Source: Symplocastrum torsivum CPER-KK1 (GTDB lineage Bacteria > Cyanobacteriota > Cyanobacteriia > Cyanobacteriales > Coleofasciculaceae). From it: 64,000 bases of DNA. Both the position numbers and the translations under genes were made by a program. The stretch spans positions 186,001 through 250,000 of the forward strand of contig JAHHIF010000001.1 of assembly GCA_019358875.1 (NCBI GenBank). The letters are read 5' to 3'. The notes beneath the pieces were generated by a model, which had not been told where the DNA came from, did not search any database, and worked only from the letters and a program-made list of their open reading frames with translations. This document shows, piece by piece, positions 36,991 through 45,899 of this stretch (positions are counted from its first letter, which is position 1; each line of letters starts with the position of its first letter).

Positions 36991-37087
36991 AATCAGGGTG
37001 CATCTACTAGACTTAAGTTTAACCTGATGAGGGGTTTCACCCCCCACCCCACTTAATAAAACTCTACATTGTACAGTTTTGTCTGAG

Positions 37088-37954
37088 TCAAGTTGGCGGC
37101 AGTTCCAGACAAATTGCCCCCAACACCCCCTTACGAAATTCATTCAACAGTTGCCGTGCTGTACGCTCTACGTCCCCTTGATGGCGATAATCTGCTAAAG
37201 CGTGCAGGTAGTCCTCAGCCGTGAAGGATGCGGGGTCAAGCTCGTAGCGCGTCTTTAGGGGAGACGGTGGTAATAAACCGTACTCAGCAGTATCCTCTAA
37301 ATCTTTGAGTAATTCAACTAAAGCAACCGCTACCCGTTGATTGTCGTAAGAAGCCTCACCGATGTCGTCACAGATCGCGAGTTTAAGCGCCTTTTGTTGA
37401 TTATTTAACTTCGCTGGGATAACCCCAGGCGCATCAAGTAGCTCAATTTCGTCAGAGATGCGTACCCAGCGTAATTGTCGTGTCACACCAGCACGACGAG
37501 CACTCTCTACTACCCGACGCCCTAAAAGGCGATTAATTAGGGCGGACTTACCAACATTGGGGAATCCCATAGCTACAGCACGAACAGGCCGAGGTTGCAT
37601 TCCGCGATCGCTCCGACGCTGATTCAATGCCAATCCTGCTGCCTGTGCTGCCTGGGTTACTTCACGAATCCCTTTACCCTGTTGGGCATTAGTAAAATAA
37701 GGTGTCTCTCCCTGATCCCGAAACCACGATACCCATAGCTGTCGGGCAGCGGGCGTAATCATATCCACCCGGTTAAGCACCAACACCCTGGCTTTACTGC
37801 CTACCCACTGGGAAGTTTGAGGATGATGCGTTGAGAGAGGAATCCGAGCATCCCGCACCTCCAGCACAACATCCACTCGCTTGAGCTGTTCTTTTAAATC
37901 CCGCTCAGCTTTGGCAATGTGACCGGGATACCACTGGATTGAGGGAGTAGTCAT
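37088..37954 (-). CDS. ylqF: Ribosome biogenesis GTPase YlqF/RbgA
   Basis: A circularly permuted GTPase of 288 residues needed for late assembly of the 50S subunit. The permuted order is visible: G4 (NRVDM) near residue 60, then G1 (GFPNVGKSALIN) at about 135 and G3 (DAPGVI) at about 175. The N-terminal signature is IQWYPGHIAKAERDL. The C-terminal RNA-binding helix bundle is present (YELDPASFTAEDYLHALA). The length is normal. A terminator lies at 36964, and degenerate heptamer-like repeats sit before the start. Confidence 0.95.
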   Translation of the reverse strand: MTTPSIQWYPGHIAKAERDLKEQLKRVDVVLEVRDARIPLSTHHPQTSQWVGSKARVLVLNRVDMITPAARQLWVSWFRDQGETPYFTNAQQGKGIREVTQAAQAAGLALNQRRSDRGMQPRPVRAVAMGFPNVGKSALINRLLGRRVVESARRAGVTRQLRWVRISDEIELLDAPGVIPAKLNNQQKALKLAICDDIGEASYDNQRVAVALVELLKDLEDTAEYGLLPPSPLKTRYELDPASFTAEDYLHALADYRHQGDVERTARQLLNEFRKGVLGAICLELPPT

Positions 37955-38054
37955 TTGTCAGTTGTCAATTGTCCTAGGCTCACAACCATTATGGTTGCTT
38001 TTAGGGCACAAAGTTTTTTTATCCTCAGTCCAGTGTCATTGGGACTGAGTGATT

Positions 38055-38078
38055 AACAACTAACAACTGACAACTAAC
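38055..38078. repeat. Heptamer repeat between uspA-like and ylqF genes
   Basis: AACTAAC, AACTGAC, AACTAAC in tandem, directly after the stress-protein stop on the minus strand. It is the same family as 17859-17890. A further degenerate copy (CAGTTGTCAATTGTC) lies at 37957-37972. Confidence 0.7.
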
Positions 38079-38081
38079 CCC

Positions 38082-38495
38082 TTACGGAACCACCAGAACT
38101 GGGCAAGGAGACAAATTAATCACCCGATTGGTGACACTTTCTGATGCCCCTTCTTCTGTTAATCCCAGCCCTCGACAGCCCATGACAATCAGATCAGCGC
38201 CGATTTCATCAGCAACATCACAAATTGTAAAAGCAGGCATACCTTCACGAGACATTGATTCAGCGGTAATGCCTTGCTGGGCAAACAGGGCTTGAGCATT
38301 TTTCAGCAGTTCCGCCACTGCCTCTGGTGAGATCATCGCCTCCGAACTGGGAGGTTCTTCTTCAGGATTAACTTCTTCTAGCACCGACAGCAGGAACAAG
38401 CGACTGCCATATTGTTGGACAACATTGGCAACAACTTCAGCTGCTTCGCGGGCTTCTCGGCTTTGGTCAACGGGAAATAAAACAGTCTTAAACAT
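38082..38495 (-). CDS. Universal stress protein (UspA family)
   Basis: 137 residues from the ATG at 38495, which has GGAG nine bases upstream; the frame also allows a start three codons earlier. The N-terminus MFKTVLFPVDQSREAREAAE and the C-terminus DLIVMGCRGLGLTEEGASESVTNRVI with SPCPVLVVP are typical. In the ATP-binding motif G-x2-G-x9-G(S/T) the last Gly is Glu here (ASESV instead of GSV), so ATP binding may be lost. It stands in the minus-strand direction between pgk and ylqF, perhaps co-transcribed with the latter. Confidence 0.9.
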   Translation of the reverse strand: MFKTVLFPVDQSREAREAAEVVANVVQQYGSRLFLLSVLEEVNPEEEPPSSEAMISPEAVAELLKNAQALFAQQGITAESMSREGMPAFTICDVADEIGADLIVMGCRGLGLTEEGASESVTNRVINLSPCPVLVVP

Positions 38496-38679
38496 CACAC
38501 GCATCTCCGAGACGCGGACTCCGGTAAAATGTGGACGGGCTTGAGAACGAAGATTCTTCGCTTTGGAGATTCAGTTGGTGTACAACGAGTGAATCTACAG
38601 GGCAATTATCAAGTAAACAAGTCTGGAATCTTGATAAGAGCACATTGCATCAGGTAGAGCAATTTAGGAGATTACTACT

Positions 38680-39885
38680 GTGTCCAAAAAAACTGTAGCA
38701 GATTTAAATGAGTCAGATTTGGCTGGGAAACGGGTACTGGTGCGAGCGGACTTGAATGTGCCGCTGGATGACAATGGCTCAATCACCGATGATACCCGTA
38801 TCCGTGCCGCTTTACCCACTATTCAAGATTTAATTAAAAAGAATGCCAAGGTTGTTTTGTGCAGCCACTTGGGGCGTCCTAAAGCCCAAGTGAAGGAAAG
38901 CTTGCGCCTGACACCGATCGCGAATCGTCTTTCGGAACTGCTCGGTCAGACTGTTACGATGTGTGACGACTGTGTTGGGGATGCGGTTACTGCCCAAGTT
39001 AATGCCTTGGAAAATGGTCAGGTAGCTTTGCTCGAAAATCTCCGCTTCCACGCTGGAGAGGAAAAGAATGACCCAGAATTTACCAAACAATTGGCAGCAT
39101 TAGCAGATGTCTATGTCAATGATGCCTTTGGGACAGCCCACCGCGCTCATGCTTCGACAGAAGGCGTTACCCATTATCTGAAGCCTTCGGTAGCGGGTTA
39201 CTTGATTGAGAAAGAACTCCAATACCTCCAAAGTGCGATCGAGAATCCTCAAAAGCCCTTAGCGGCAATTATTGGAGGGTCTAAGGTTTCCAGTAAGATT
39301 GGCGTGATTGAAACATTGCTGGATAAGGTCGATAAGCTGCTGATTGGCGGTGGGATGATTTTTACCTTCTACAAAGCCCGTGGCTTGAGTGTGGGGAAAT
39401 CACTGGTTGAAGAAGATAAGCTGGAACTCGCTAAGTCTTTGGAAGCCAAGGCGAAAGAGCGAGGCGTTGACTTATTATTGCCAACTGATGTTGTTGTTGC
39501 AGATAATTTTGCGGCTGACGCTGATTCGCGCACAGTCAGTATTGAAGCGATTCCTGATGGCTGGATGGGTTTGGATATTGGGCCTGACTCAGTGAAGGTG
39601 TTCCAGGATGCACTGTCGGATTGCAAGACAGTGATTTGGAATGGCCCGATGGGTGTGTTTGAGTTTGATAAGTTTGCCGTGGGAACAGAAGCGATCGCAC
39701 ACTCGATGGCTGAACTCACCAAGCAAGGCGCAACCACAATTATTGGTGGTGGCGACTCAGTAGCAGCAGTGGAAAAAGTTGGTGTAGCTGAGCAAATGAG
39801 TCACATCTCAACTGGCGGCGGTGCAAGTCTAGAGTTGCTTGAAGGCAAGGAACTCCCTGGCATCACTGCACTAGACGATGCTTAA
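38680..39885 (+). CDS. pgk: Phosphoglycerate kinase
   Basis: Interconverts 3-phosphoglycerate and 1,3-bisphosphoglycerate in glycolysis and, here mainly, the Calvin cycle. 401 residues, normal. [52 protein letters not shown] and [24 protein letters not shown] are all present. The start is GTG at 38680 with AGGAG at about 10 bases. A strong terminator follows at 39915. Identification is secure. Confidence 0.98.
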   Translation: MSKKTVADLNESDLAGKRVLVRADLNVPLDDNGSITDDTRIRAALPTIQDLIKKNAKVVLCSHLGRPKAQVKESLRLTPIANRLSELLGQTVTMCDDCVGDAVTAQVNALENGQVALLENLRFHAGEEKNDPEFTKQLAALADVYVNDAFGTAHRAHASTEGVTHYLKPSVAGYLIEKELQYLQSAIENPQKPLAAIIGGSKVSSKIGVIETLLDKVDKLLIGGGMIFTFYKARGLSVGKSLVEEDKLELAKSLEAKAKERGVDLLLPTDVVVADNFAADADSRTVSIEAIPDGWMGLDIGPDSVKVFQDALSDCKTVIWNGPMGVFEFDKFAVGTEAIAHSMAELTKQGATTIIGGGDSVAAVEKVGVAEQMSHISTGGGASLELLEGKELPGITALDDA

Positions 39886-39914
39886 GCTGATCTGCCTCTA
39901 AATTAAATATTGAC

Positions 39915-39942
39915 AAAAGAGGGGTTCGATGCCCCTCTTTTT
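39915..39942 (+). terminator. Rho-independent terminator after pgk
   Basis: AAAAGAGGGG, loop TTCGATG, CCCCTCTTTT, then TT. A 10-bp stem with a T-run placed 30 bases after the pgk stop; the A-tract also lets it act for the convergent gene. Confidence 0.9.
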
Positions 39943-39979
39943 AATAAAAAACACTTAGCCGTGAGTTGAATGAATGCAG

Positions 39980-40648
39980 CTAGTTCAAAACAAAATCAGA
40001 CTGCAAAGTTAAGTCCAAATCGGCATCTGGATTTATAACAACCACTTCTGCTTCATTTCTACCTCCAAGAAGCAATCCTGCAACCGCACCAAGTCCACCA
40101 CCCGCCAAGACTTGTAAAAAATCAATATCGCCTAACACTTCAGAAAGTACCGCTGCTGCGGCTGCACCGATCGCAGCCCCTTTGAGGATACTACTTGAAT
40201 CGCTTCCTTTTTCAATTGTTTCAGTCTCAGTAATGATTTCAGAGGTAGCATCAATGGGTCGTTGGCGCTCAGTATTTCTAAACGTTAGTTCCTCAGCAAC
40301 AAACTGAGTCCCGCCACCCACAGGTTGCAAATTTCCTGCAATTTGGCTTCCCGCCGGAATCAACAGTGTTCCCGCCGCAGAGCGAATGTCTTCTGCAACT
40401 GTCAGAGTTATTGGTGCTGTTTCATCCGGCGTAACAACAATTTTTTCAGCCTCCTCAAAGCGAACCGGAATCACTGTCCCTGCTGAAACTCGAACTTCTC
40501 TAGAGCGTGGAAAGAGTTGTCCAACAACGTAGGGATTGGACATTGCTGTAGCTGTAGTAGCACTTAGGATTGGGAAAGCAGCGGTTGCAGTTATTCCCAA
40601 TGCAACAAGCACGGCAGTTCTGGACTGCCAGCGACGGGAAATCAACAT
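39980..40648 (-). CDS. Secreted glycine-zipper protein, TrbI/VirB10-like region
   Basis: 222 residues with a signal peptide (about 1-35, ending ATATAMS). The mature part has VSAGTVIPVRFEEAEKIVVTP and LLIPAGSQIAGNLQPVGGGTQFVAEEL, a pattern shared with the C-terminal beta-barrel domain of VirB10/TrbI conjugation proteins. After it comes a glycine-zipper stretch (GAAIGAAAAAVL, GGGLGAVAGLLLGG) that may insert in a membrane. No other conjugation gene is near, so the name TrbI would mislead. The function is unknown; an envelope protein is the safest call. Confidence 0.65.
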   Translation of the reverse strand: MLISRRWQSRTAVLVALGITATAAFPILSATTATAMSNPYVVGQLFPRSREVRVSAGTVIPVRFEEAEKIVVTPDETAPITLTVAEDIRSAAGTLLIPAGSQIAGNLQPVGGGTQFVAEELTFRNTERQRPIDATSEIITETETIEKGSDSSSILKGAAIGAAAAAVLSEVLGDIDFLQVLAGGGLGAVAGLLLGGRNEAEVVVINPDADLDLTLQSDFVLN

Positions 40649-40885
40649 TAAAATTACACCCCCAAAGTATAGGCACGTTTGGGGGAAGTAGACTCAAGAT
40701 TTTTCGGAATGTTCCCAACTAATTTTTTGGAATCTACAACGGCTATCTTGGGAAGCTGTTAGTTTTTAGGTGCCACTTGCTAAGCACAATATATTATTTG
40801 TTCCGGTGTAGAGACGTACAATTGTACGCCTCTAGCTGGTTCATCGGATGGCTAAGACAAACAAATAAGTCTCGAAAAAACAGGG

Positions 40886-41410
40886 TTAGGCTGTAACTAA
40901 CTCAGTGTGTCTGCTAGTTTCAGCTACTGAGTCACTAGCTGCTTCGAGACTCGTTGTTTGCGTTGCAGATGCAAGTTCAGCGAGATTGATTTTGACTACG
41001 CGATCGCGTTCTTTCTCCAACTTCGGCAAGATTAACGTCAAGACACCATTACTAAACTCTGCCTTTACCTGGTCATGTCGTACTGGTAAAGGTAGTTCTA
41101 CAACTCGATGGAACTTGCCATAGTAGAACTCAGAACGGAAGTAACCTCTGTCTTCCTGACCTTTTTCATAAGGACGCTCACCAGCGATTAACACAGCCTC
41201 GCGTGTCACCTGAATATCAAGATCTTTGCGATTGATACCAGGAAGTTGAACACGCAAAATCAGGTTTTCTGGGGAGTCTTGTAACTCAATTGCTGGACTC
41301 CAGGTTTCAGAGCGATTGTTAGTGACGCTTTTAAGCTCATCGAATACCTGGTCAATTTTACTGCGAAGGGTTTCTACTTCATGAAAAGGTTGCCAACGCA
41401 TGATCATCAT
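40886..41410 (-). CDS. hspA: Small heat shock protein, Hsp20/alpha-crystallin family
   Basis: An ATP-independent holdase chaperone, here probably of the cyanobacterial HspA type that also protects thylakoids. From ATG 41410 (MMIMRWQPFHEVETL) it has 174 residues; AGAGG lies upstream. The alpha-crystallin domain is at about 35-130 (WSPAIELQDSPENLILRVQLPGI, RGYFRSEFYYGKFHRVVELP, SNGVLTLILPK). The C-terminal tail is long and lacks a clear I-x-I motif. No CIRCE or other known operator is visible upstream; AGAGA/TCTCT arms at about 41463-41482 form a weak inverted repeat. Confidence 0.92.
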   Translation of the reverse strand: MMIMRWQPFHEVETLRSKIDQVFDELKSVTNNRSETWSPAIELQDSPENLILRVQLPGINRKDLDIQVTREAVLIAGERPYEKGQEDRGYFRSEFYYGKFHRVVELPLPVRHDQVKAEFSNGVLTLILPKLEKERDRVVKINLAELASATQTTSLEAASDSVAETSRHTELVTA

Positions 41411-41520
41411 AGGTTTCTTACCTCTACAACAATCTTGAGATGTAATCTGTTTCACTTTGGTTAGAGAGGTCTTTTGTTCTCTCTATTTCTGAAAGCTAAT
41501 TTAGCGAAGGAGATTGGTCT

Positions 41521-41628
41521 ATGACAACTCCTCCTATTGTGGAGTTTCCCGAACAGAATGCATATCGGTTTTCCGTATTGCTAAAAAGTTTACGAAATTA
41601 TAGATTCTTCACTAAATTTCATCCTTAG
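41521..41628 (+). CDS. Possible 35-aa peptide ORF
   Basis: ATG 41521 follows GAAGGAG at 8 bases, a good ribosome site, and the frame runs 35 codons (MTTPPIVEFPEQNAYRFSVL, then basic). It lies in the spacer divergent from hspA and upstream of the glycosyltransferase. The composition is not distinctive, so this could be a leader peptide or chance. Confidence 0.3.
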   Translation: MTTPPIVEFPEQNAYRFSVLLKSLRNYRFFTKFHP

Positions 41629-41706
41629 TGATGATTCTTAATCTATCAGCGGCAGTGTTTAATACCTTTTGATAGAAGTTTTCTCTATCTGAAATAGGAG
41701 TTTGTC

Positions 41707-42777
41707 ATGCGAATTGCTCAAATTGCCCCCTTATGGGAGCGAGTTCCACCCCCAGCTTATGGAGGGATTGAACTGGTTGTTGGTTTGCTTACAGATGAGC
41801 TTGTTAAGCGTGGACACGAAGTTACGTTGTTTGCCTCTGGCGATTCAATTACTCTGGCGAAATTAGAATCAGTTCACCCGCAAGCTTTGCGTCTAGATCC
41901 CACAGTTAAGGAATGCGGCATCTATGAGATGCTGCAACTGAGTCGGGTTTATGAACAAGCTTCGGAGTTTGACATCATTCACTCCCACATGGGCTGTTCA
42001 GCTTTGCCCTACGCTAATTTGGTAAAAACTCCCACGGTTCATACGCTTCATGGGATTTTTACTCCCGATAATGAGAAAATGTTTACTCATGCCCGTCGTC
42101 AACCCTATGTCAGTATTTCCGACGCGCAACGAGAGCCAAGGTTAAATCTCAACTGTGTCGCAACGGTTTATAACGGGATTGACCTAAACACTTATAAGTT
42201 TTATGAAAAGCCACAAGAGCAACCATACCTAGCATTTCTCGGACGAATTTCTCCTGAAAAAGGAACCCATTTGGCAATCGAAATCGCCAAGCGTTCGGGC
42301 TGGTGCTTGAAAATGGCGGGTAAGGTGGATGTGGTTGATGTGGAATACTTCGAGCAAGAAATCAAGCCTCATATTGATGGTAAACAAATCGAGTATTTGG
42401 GAGAAGCCGACCACGACAAGAAGAATGAGTTGATGGGTGGGGCAGTTGCAACCCTATTTCCTATTACTTGGCGAGAACCCTTTGGATTGGTGATGATTGA
42501 GTCAATGGCATCGGGTACGCCAGTGATTGCGATTGAACTCGGTTCAACATCAGAAGTGATTGCCCACGGCAAGACAGGCTTTTTGGCGAATAGCGTTGAG
42601 GATTGCATCGCTTCAATTGATAAAGTGGGTGAGTTGAACCGTTATGCTTGCCGGGAACATGTAGAAAACAACTTCAGTGTTCGACGGATGACTGATGGTT
42701 ATGAAGCGGTTTATCGGCAAATTGTCGCAGAGCGTTTTGCGGAAAATGGTCACGTTCGGAGATTAAGCCGAGTGTAA
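41707..42777 (+). CDS. Glycosyltransferase family 4 protein
   Basis: 356 residues with a GT-B fold. The N-terminal domain opens with APLWERVPPPAYGGIELVV (the glycine-rich acceptor loop). The C-terminal domain has AFLGRISPEKGTHLAIEIA and the nucleotide-sugar binding EPFGLVMIESMASGTPVIA (E-x7-E). It uses a nucleotide-activated sugar with retention of configuration; donor and acceptor are unknown. The ATG at 41707 follows a good AGGAG. It is followed by the terminator at 42803. No polysaccharide cluster surrounds it. Confidence 0.93.
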   Translation: MRIAQIAPLWERVPPPAYGGIELVVGLLTDELVKRGHEVTLFASGDSITLAKLESVHPQALRLDPTVKECGIYEMLQLSRVYEQASEFDIIHSHMGCSALPYANLVKTPTVHTLHGIFTPDNEKMFTHARRQPYVSISDAQREPRLNLNCVATVYNGIDLNTYKFYEKPQEQPYLAFLGRISPEKGTHLAIEIAKRSGWCLKMAGKVDVVDVEYFEQEIKPHIDGKQIEYLGEADHDKKNELMGGAVATLFPITWREPFGLVMIESMASGTPVIAIELGSTSEVIAHGKTGFLANSVEDCIASIDKVGELNRYACREHVENNFSVRRMTDGYEAVYRQIVAERFAENGHVRRLSRV

Positions 42778-42802
42778 TGTTAGTTGGAGTAAGATAACTT
42801 CA

Positions 42803-42847
42803 CCTTTTTATGTCCATCGTAAGTGTTGTAGGTGGACATAAAAAAGG
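42803..42847 (+). terminator. Bidirectional-looking terminator after the glycosyltransferase
   Basis: CCTTTTTATGTCCA and TGGACATAAAAAAGG form a 14-bp stem around a 16-base loop. It is flanked immediately by a HIP1 site at 42847, which pairs at distance with another at 42914 in inverted arrangement (AAAGGCGATCGC ... GCGATCGCCTTT). Confidence 0.65.
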
Positions 42848-43081
42848 CGATCGCAACACCCGAATTGAAGCAATCCATCGCATTGTACGTCAAGTGAGGC
42901 TTCTAGTGAAAAAGCGATCGCCTTTACCATTGGCAGGAACTTCTACTTATGCCCCAGAAGATAAAGGCACACCATGAATAGTCAAAACCAGTTTCTCTGG
43001 ACATCTGGCACATAACACCTAGTACCTATAAAAGTTGCAGCTACATTAGAAAGAGCCTGACGCTACAAAACTGCTATTTCA
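42848..43081. other. Spacer between terminator and first kinase
   Basis: About 230 bases without a gene. Two HIP1 sites in inverted orientation lie within the first 75 bases. The kinase promoter must lie in the remaining part; I see no clear consensus. Confidence 0.35.
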
Positions 43082-44491
43082 ATGCTGCAAGCACAACAAG
43101 TCTTACAAGGGCGTTATCAACTCAAGCAACAGCTAGGACAGAATCCAGGACGGCAAACCTGGCTAGCTTACAACCTTGAGGTATCGCCACCTGAATTGGT
43201 AATTGTCAAACTGTTGGCGTTTAACCCTCAGATGCAGTGGGATGAATTCAAGTTGTTTGAACGGGAAGCGCAAGTCCTGAAACAACTGAACCATCCTCGG
43301 ATTCCTCGCTACCGTGATTATTTTTCCTTGGATAAAGAGGCAGGTGCTGGCTTGTTCTGGTTTGGATTGGTACAGCAGTACATTCCAGGGACTTGTGTGC
43401 GGCAGTTGTTGAATCAGGGCAAACGGTTCACAGAAACCGAGGTGCAAAAAATTGCGACTGATGTTTTAGAGATTCTGATTTATCTGCATGGCTTAAATCC
43501 ACCTGTCCTGCATCGGGATATTAAACCGAGTAATTTAATTTTGGGTAATGATGAGCAGGTATATTTGGTGGATTTTGGGGCAGTGCAAGATACGGGAGCT
43601 ACGGAAGGTATTACCTTTACGGTAGTGGGAACAACAGGTTATGCACCATTAGAACAATTTTGGGGAAAAACTGTACCTGCCTCTGATCTTTATGCCTTGG
43701 GAGCAACACTAATTCATTTATTAACAGGAACAGCACCGGCTGATTTGCCTTCTAAGGATTTGCGGATTCAATTTCGCGATCGCATTTCGGTTAATCCGCG
43801 TCTGGTTCGCTGGGTTGAAGCCCTGACTGAACCGGACTTGGAACAACGCTTTACCCAGGCAACGGAAGCACTTACAGCCTTGCGTACCGATCGTTATCCC
43901 AAAACGACTTCCCGTTCTACCCTTTCTCAGCCCATAGGCAGCCGGATTCGACTGAAGAAATCTCCTGAACGGTTGTCAATCACCATTCCCAAACCCAAGC
44001 GATCGCTGACGAAATTTATTGCTTTTGTTGCCAAAATTATCCTAACAGCAGGCTTCCTCCCCTTTATGGTGATTAGCATCCTCATAATTCTGGTCTTGGT
44101 TCCACTGTTGTTTTACAGTCTGACCTACGGTTTTGGAGTAGCAATTCTTACATTCATCCTCATTGTTGTAATGAGTTCCATAGTGGCTGCAACTAACAAA
44201 GAACTCGCAAGAGTCCAAAATGAAATCAGTGAAGCATTGGGGACTTTATTTGGGCAGCAACATATTGAATTTTGCCCAGATACTTTTGTGATAGAGTGCC
44301 GAATGCTTAGCTTAAGCTATCTTCGACAAGTGGCTAACATTGCAGATATCAAGAATGTACAAGAGATTCCCTTTGAAAAGATAGCGATCCAAGTCAAAGG
44401 TAGAAAGTATTTCTTTGGTAAAGAATTAACTGAATCAGAGCGCTGTTGGTTAACTCAAGAAATTAAAGATTGGCTAAGCTCTACAAATTAA
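43082..44491 (+). CDS. Serine/threonine protein kinase with C-terminal membrane segments
   Basis: 469 residues. The Hanks-type kinase domain covers about 10-270: catalytic-lysine region VIVKLLAF, HRDIKPSNLIL loop, DFGAVQD, and the activation-loop end VVGTTGYAPLEQFWG. A linker leads to two hydrophobic segments (about 320-385; FVAKIILTAGFLPFMVISIL, then VAILTFILIVVMSSIV). The C-terminal 80 residues are soluble and unrecognised. It is paralogous to the next gene, 52 bases downstream, with near-identical N-termini (MLQAxQVLQGRY). All kinase motifs are intact. Confidence 0.93.
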   Translation: MLQAQQVLQGRYQLKQQLGQNPGRQTWLAYNLEVSPPELVIVKLLAFNPQMQWDEFKLFEREAQVLKQLNHPRIPRYRDYFSLDKEAGAGLFWFGLVQQYIPGTCVRQLLNQGKRFTETEVQKIATDVLEILIYLHGLNPPVLHRDIKPSNLILGNDEQVYLVDFGAVQDTGATEGITFTVVGTTGYAPLEQFWGKTVPASDLYALGATLIHLLTGTAPADLPSKDLRIQFRDRISVNPRLVRWVEALTEPDLEQRFTQATEALTALRTDRYPKTTSRSTLSQPIGSRIRLKKSPERLSITIPKPKRSLTKFIAFVAKIILTAGFLPFMVISILIILVLVPLLFYSLTYGFGVAILTFILIVVMSSIVAATNKELARVQNEISEALGTLFGQQHIEFCPDTFVIECRMLSLSYLRQVANIADIKNVQEIPFEKIAIQVKGRKYFFGKELTESERCWLTQEIKDWLSSTN

Positions 44492-44543
44492 AAAAACAAC
44501 CAACAACCAACAACCCAGATCCAATAACCAACAATCAATAACG
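44492..44543. repeat. Heptamer repeat between the two kinase genes
   Basis: The 52-base spacer consists almost entirely of AACCAAC-type units (AACCAACAACCAACAACCCA and variants) and ends just before the second ATG. It is the same family as 17859-17890, and there is no Shine-Dalgarno. Confidence 0.75.
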
Positions 44544-45890
44544 ATGCTACAAGCAGAACAGGTACTTCAAGGGCGTTATCGACTGCAACACAAGCTAGGG
44601 CAAAATCCCTCTCGTCAAACTTGGTTGGCGCAAGACATCCAAACATCACCCGCACAAAATGTGGTTGTCAAGTTGCTAGCTTTCAACCCGCAGATGCACT
44701 GGGACGAGATCAAGTTATTTGAGCGCGAAGCGCAAGTTCTCAAACATCTCAACGATCCTCAAATTCCCAAGTATCACGATTACTTCTCAATAGATCAGCA
44801 TACAGGTGGTGATTTGCCGTGGTTCGGCTTGGTGCAGGAGTATATTCCAGGGAACTCTCTGCAACAACTGTTGGACAAGGGAAAACGCTTTACCCAAGTC
44901 CAAGCGCAAAGGATTGCCCGACAGGTTCTGAAAATCTTGATTGGTTTGCATGAACTGAGTCCACCTGTATTTCACCGTGACATCAAGCCCAGCAACTTGA
45001 TTTTGGGAGAAGATGAACAAGTTTATCTTGTAGATTTTGGGGCAGTTCAAGATAGAGCTACGGCTGAGGGCGCTACTTTTACAGTAGTGGGAACCAGTGG
45101 CTATGCACCGCCTGAACAGTTGTGGGGAAGGGCAGTACCCGCATCTGACTTGTATTCCTTGGGTGCGACACTCATTCATTTATTAACTGGCATTGCACCC
45201 GCTAACTTACCTCAACGTCAGATGCGGATTCAGTTTGCCGACAAAGTGACTCTGGATGCTAATTTCATTAACTGGTTGGAAAAACTAACTGAACCTGCCG
45301 CAGAACGACGATTTGAATCAGCGCGTCAAGCGCTTGTAGCGCTACAAGCTGTTTGTTTTCCCAAACAGGAACCCGCCCATCATCCTCTGGGTGGTGCAGC
45401 TGACTATGGCCGTCTGGCAAGCTTAACGGTTCTCCAAGTGCTAGGTGTTGGGCTTTTCGCCACGCTTTTGCCCAGATTTCTTTTTGCCCCTCATCACCCT
45501 CCGCAACCGGAAGCAAAAGTCAATGTTACGGCAATGAACCGCGCTCAGCAAGCCTACCAATTGGAACACGAGAGTTTTACTGATTCTGTAGTGAATTTGG
45601 GAGTTAGTGTTCCGACTCAGAGTGATACCTATGACTACTCGATTCAGATGAGCGATCGCGCCGTATTCAATTATGGGATATCCCGGCAGGACAAGCTCAA
45701 GAGTTATGTGGGTGGCGTATTTTCCATTCCTGCCACTGACTTTGATGTGAAAGCCAATCCCAAGGAAATCATCACGATGACGATTTTGTGTGAAGAAGCA
45801 GAATCAGATGGAGATCTATCAATATCCAATCCAACCTACCAAAATGGTGAAATTGCTTGTGGTGTAGGTACGGCTGAGTCGCGTGAGTGA
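44544..45890 (+). CDS. Serine/threonine protein kinase fused to a type IV pilin-like domain
   Basis: 448 residues. The kinase domain (about 10-270) has HRDIKPSNLIL, DFGAVQD and VVGTSGYAPPEQ, all intact. A single membrane helix (about 290-312; VLQVLGVGLFATLLP) separates it from a C-terminal domain (about 325-440: MNRAQQAYQLEHESFTDSV, YDYSIQM, ICGV-like end). That domain matches the pilin-like G/H domain of cyanobacterial secreted proteins, without a prepilin cleavage site. It should sit in the plasma membrane with the kinase inside and the pilin-like part outside, a receptor-kinase layout. It is a tandem paralogue of the upstream kinase. Confidence 0.92.
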   Translation: MLQAEQVLQGRYRLQHKLGQNPSRQTWLAQDIQTSPAQNVVVKLLAFNPQMHWDEIKLFEREAQVLKHLNDPQIPKYHDYFSIDQHTGGDLPWFGLVQEYIPGNSLQQLLDKGKRFTQVQAQRIARQVLKILIGLHELSPPVFHRDIKPSNLILGEDEQVYLVDFGAVQDRATAEGATFTVVGTSGYAPPEQLWGRAVPASDLYSLGATLIHLLTGIAPANLPQRQMRIQFADKVTLDANFINWLEKLTEPAAERRFESARQALVALQAVCFPKQEPAHHPLGGAADYGRLASLTVLQVLGVGLFATLLPRFLFAPHHPPQPEAKVNVTAMNRAQQAYQLEHESFTDSVVNLGVSVPTQSDTYDYSIQMSDRAVFNYGISRQDKLKSYVGGVFSIPATDFDVKANPKEIITMTILCEEAESDGDLSISNPTYQNGEIACGVGTAESRE

Positions 45891-45899
45891 TGAGGTAGC

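Larger units (their letters stand above)
35971..37087. other. 1.1-kb region without a supported gene
   Basis: Short open frames on both strands (for example around 36408-36620 and 36629-36814) lack ribosome sites and protein-like composition, so I do not call them. It contains the small inverted-repeat element at 36775-36865 and the terminator of the minus-strand ylqF-type gene. A decayed gene is possible but I cannot read one. Confidence 0.45.

Noticed and set aside
39915..39942. GGGGTTCGATGCCCC resembles a tRNA T-arm
   Set aside because: No acceptor, D or anticodon arm can be built around it; the stem with its T-run is the pgk terminator.
39980..40648. Possible conjugation gene (TrbI-like)
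   Set aside because: Only a limited resemblance to a VirB10-type domain, and no other transfer gene is near, so no conjugative element is claimed.
41456..41520. CIRCE-type heat shock operator upstream of hspA
   Set aside because: Only weak AGAGA/TCTCT arms are present; the TTAGCACTC/GAGTGCTAA consensus is absent.
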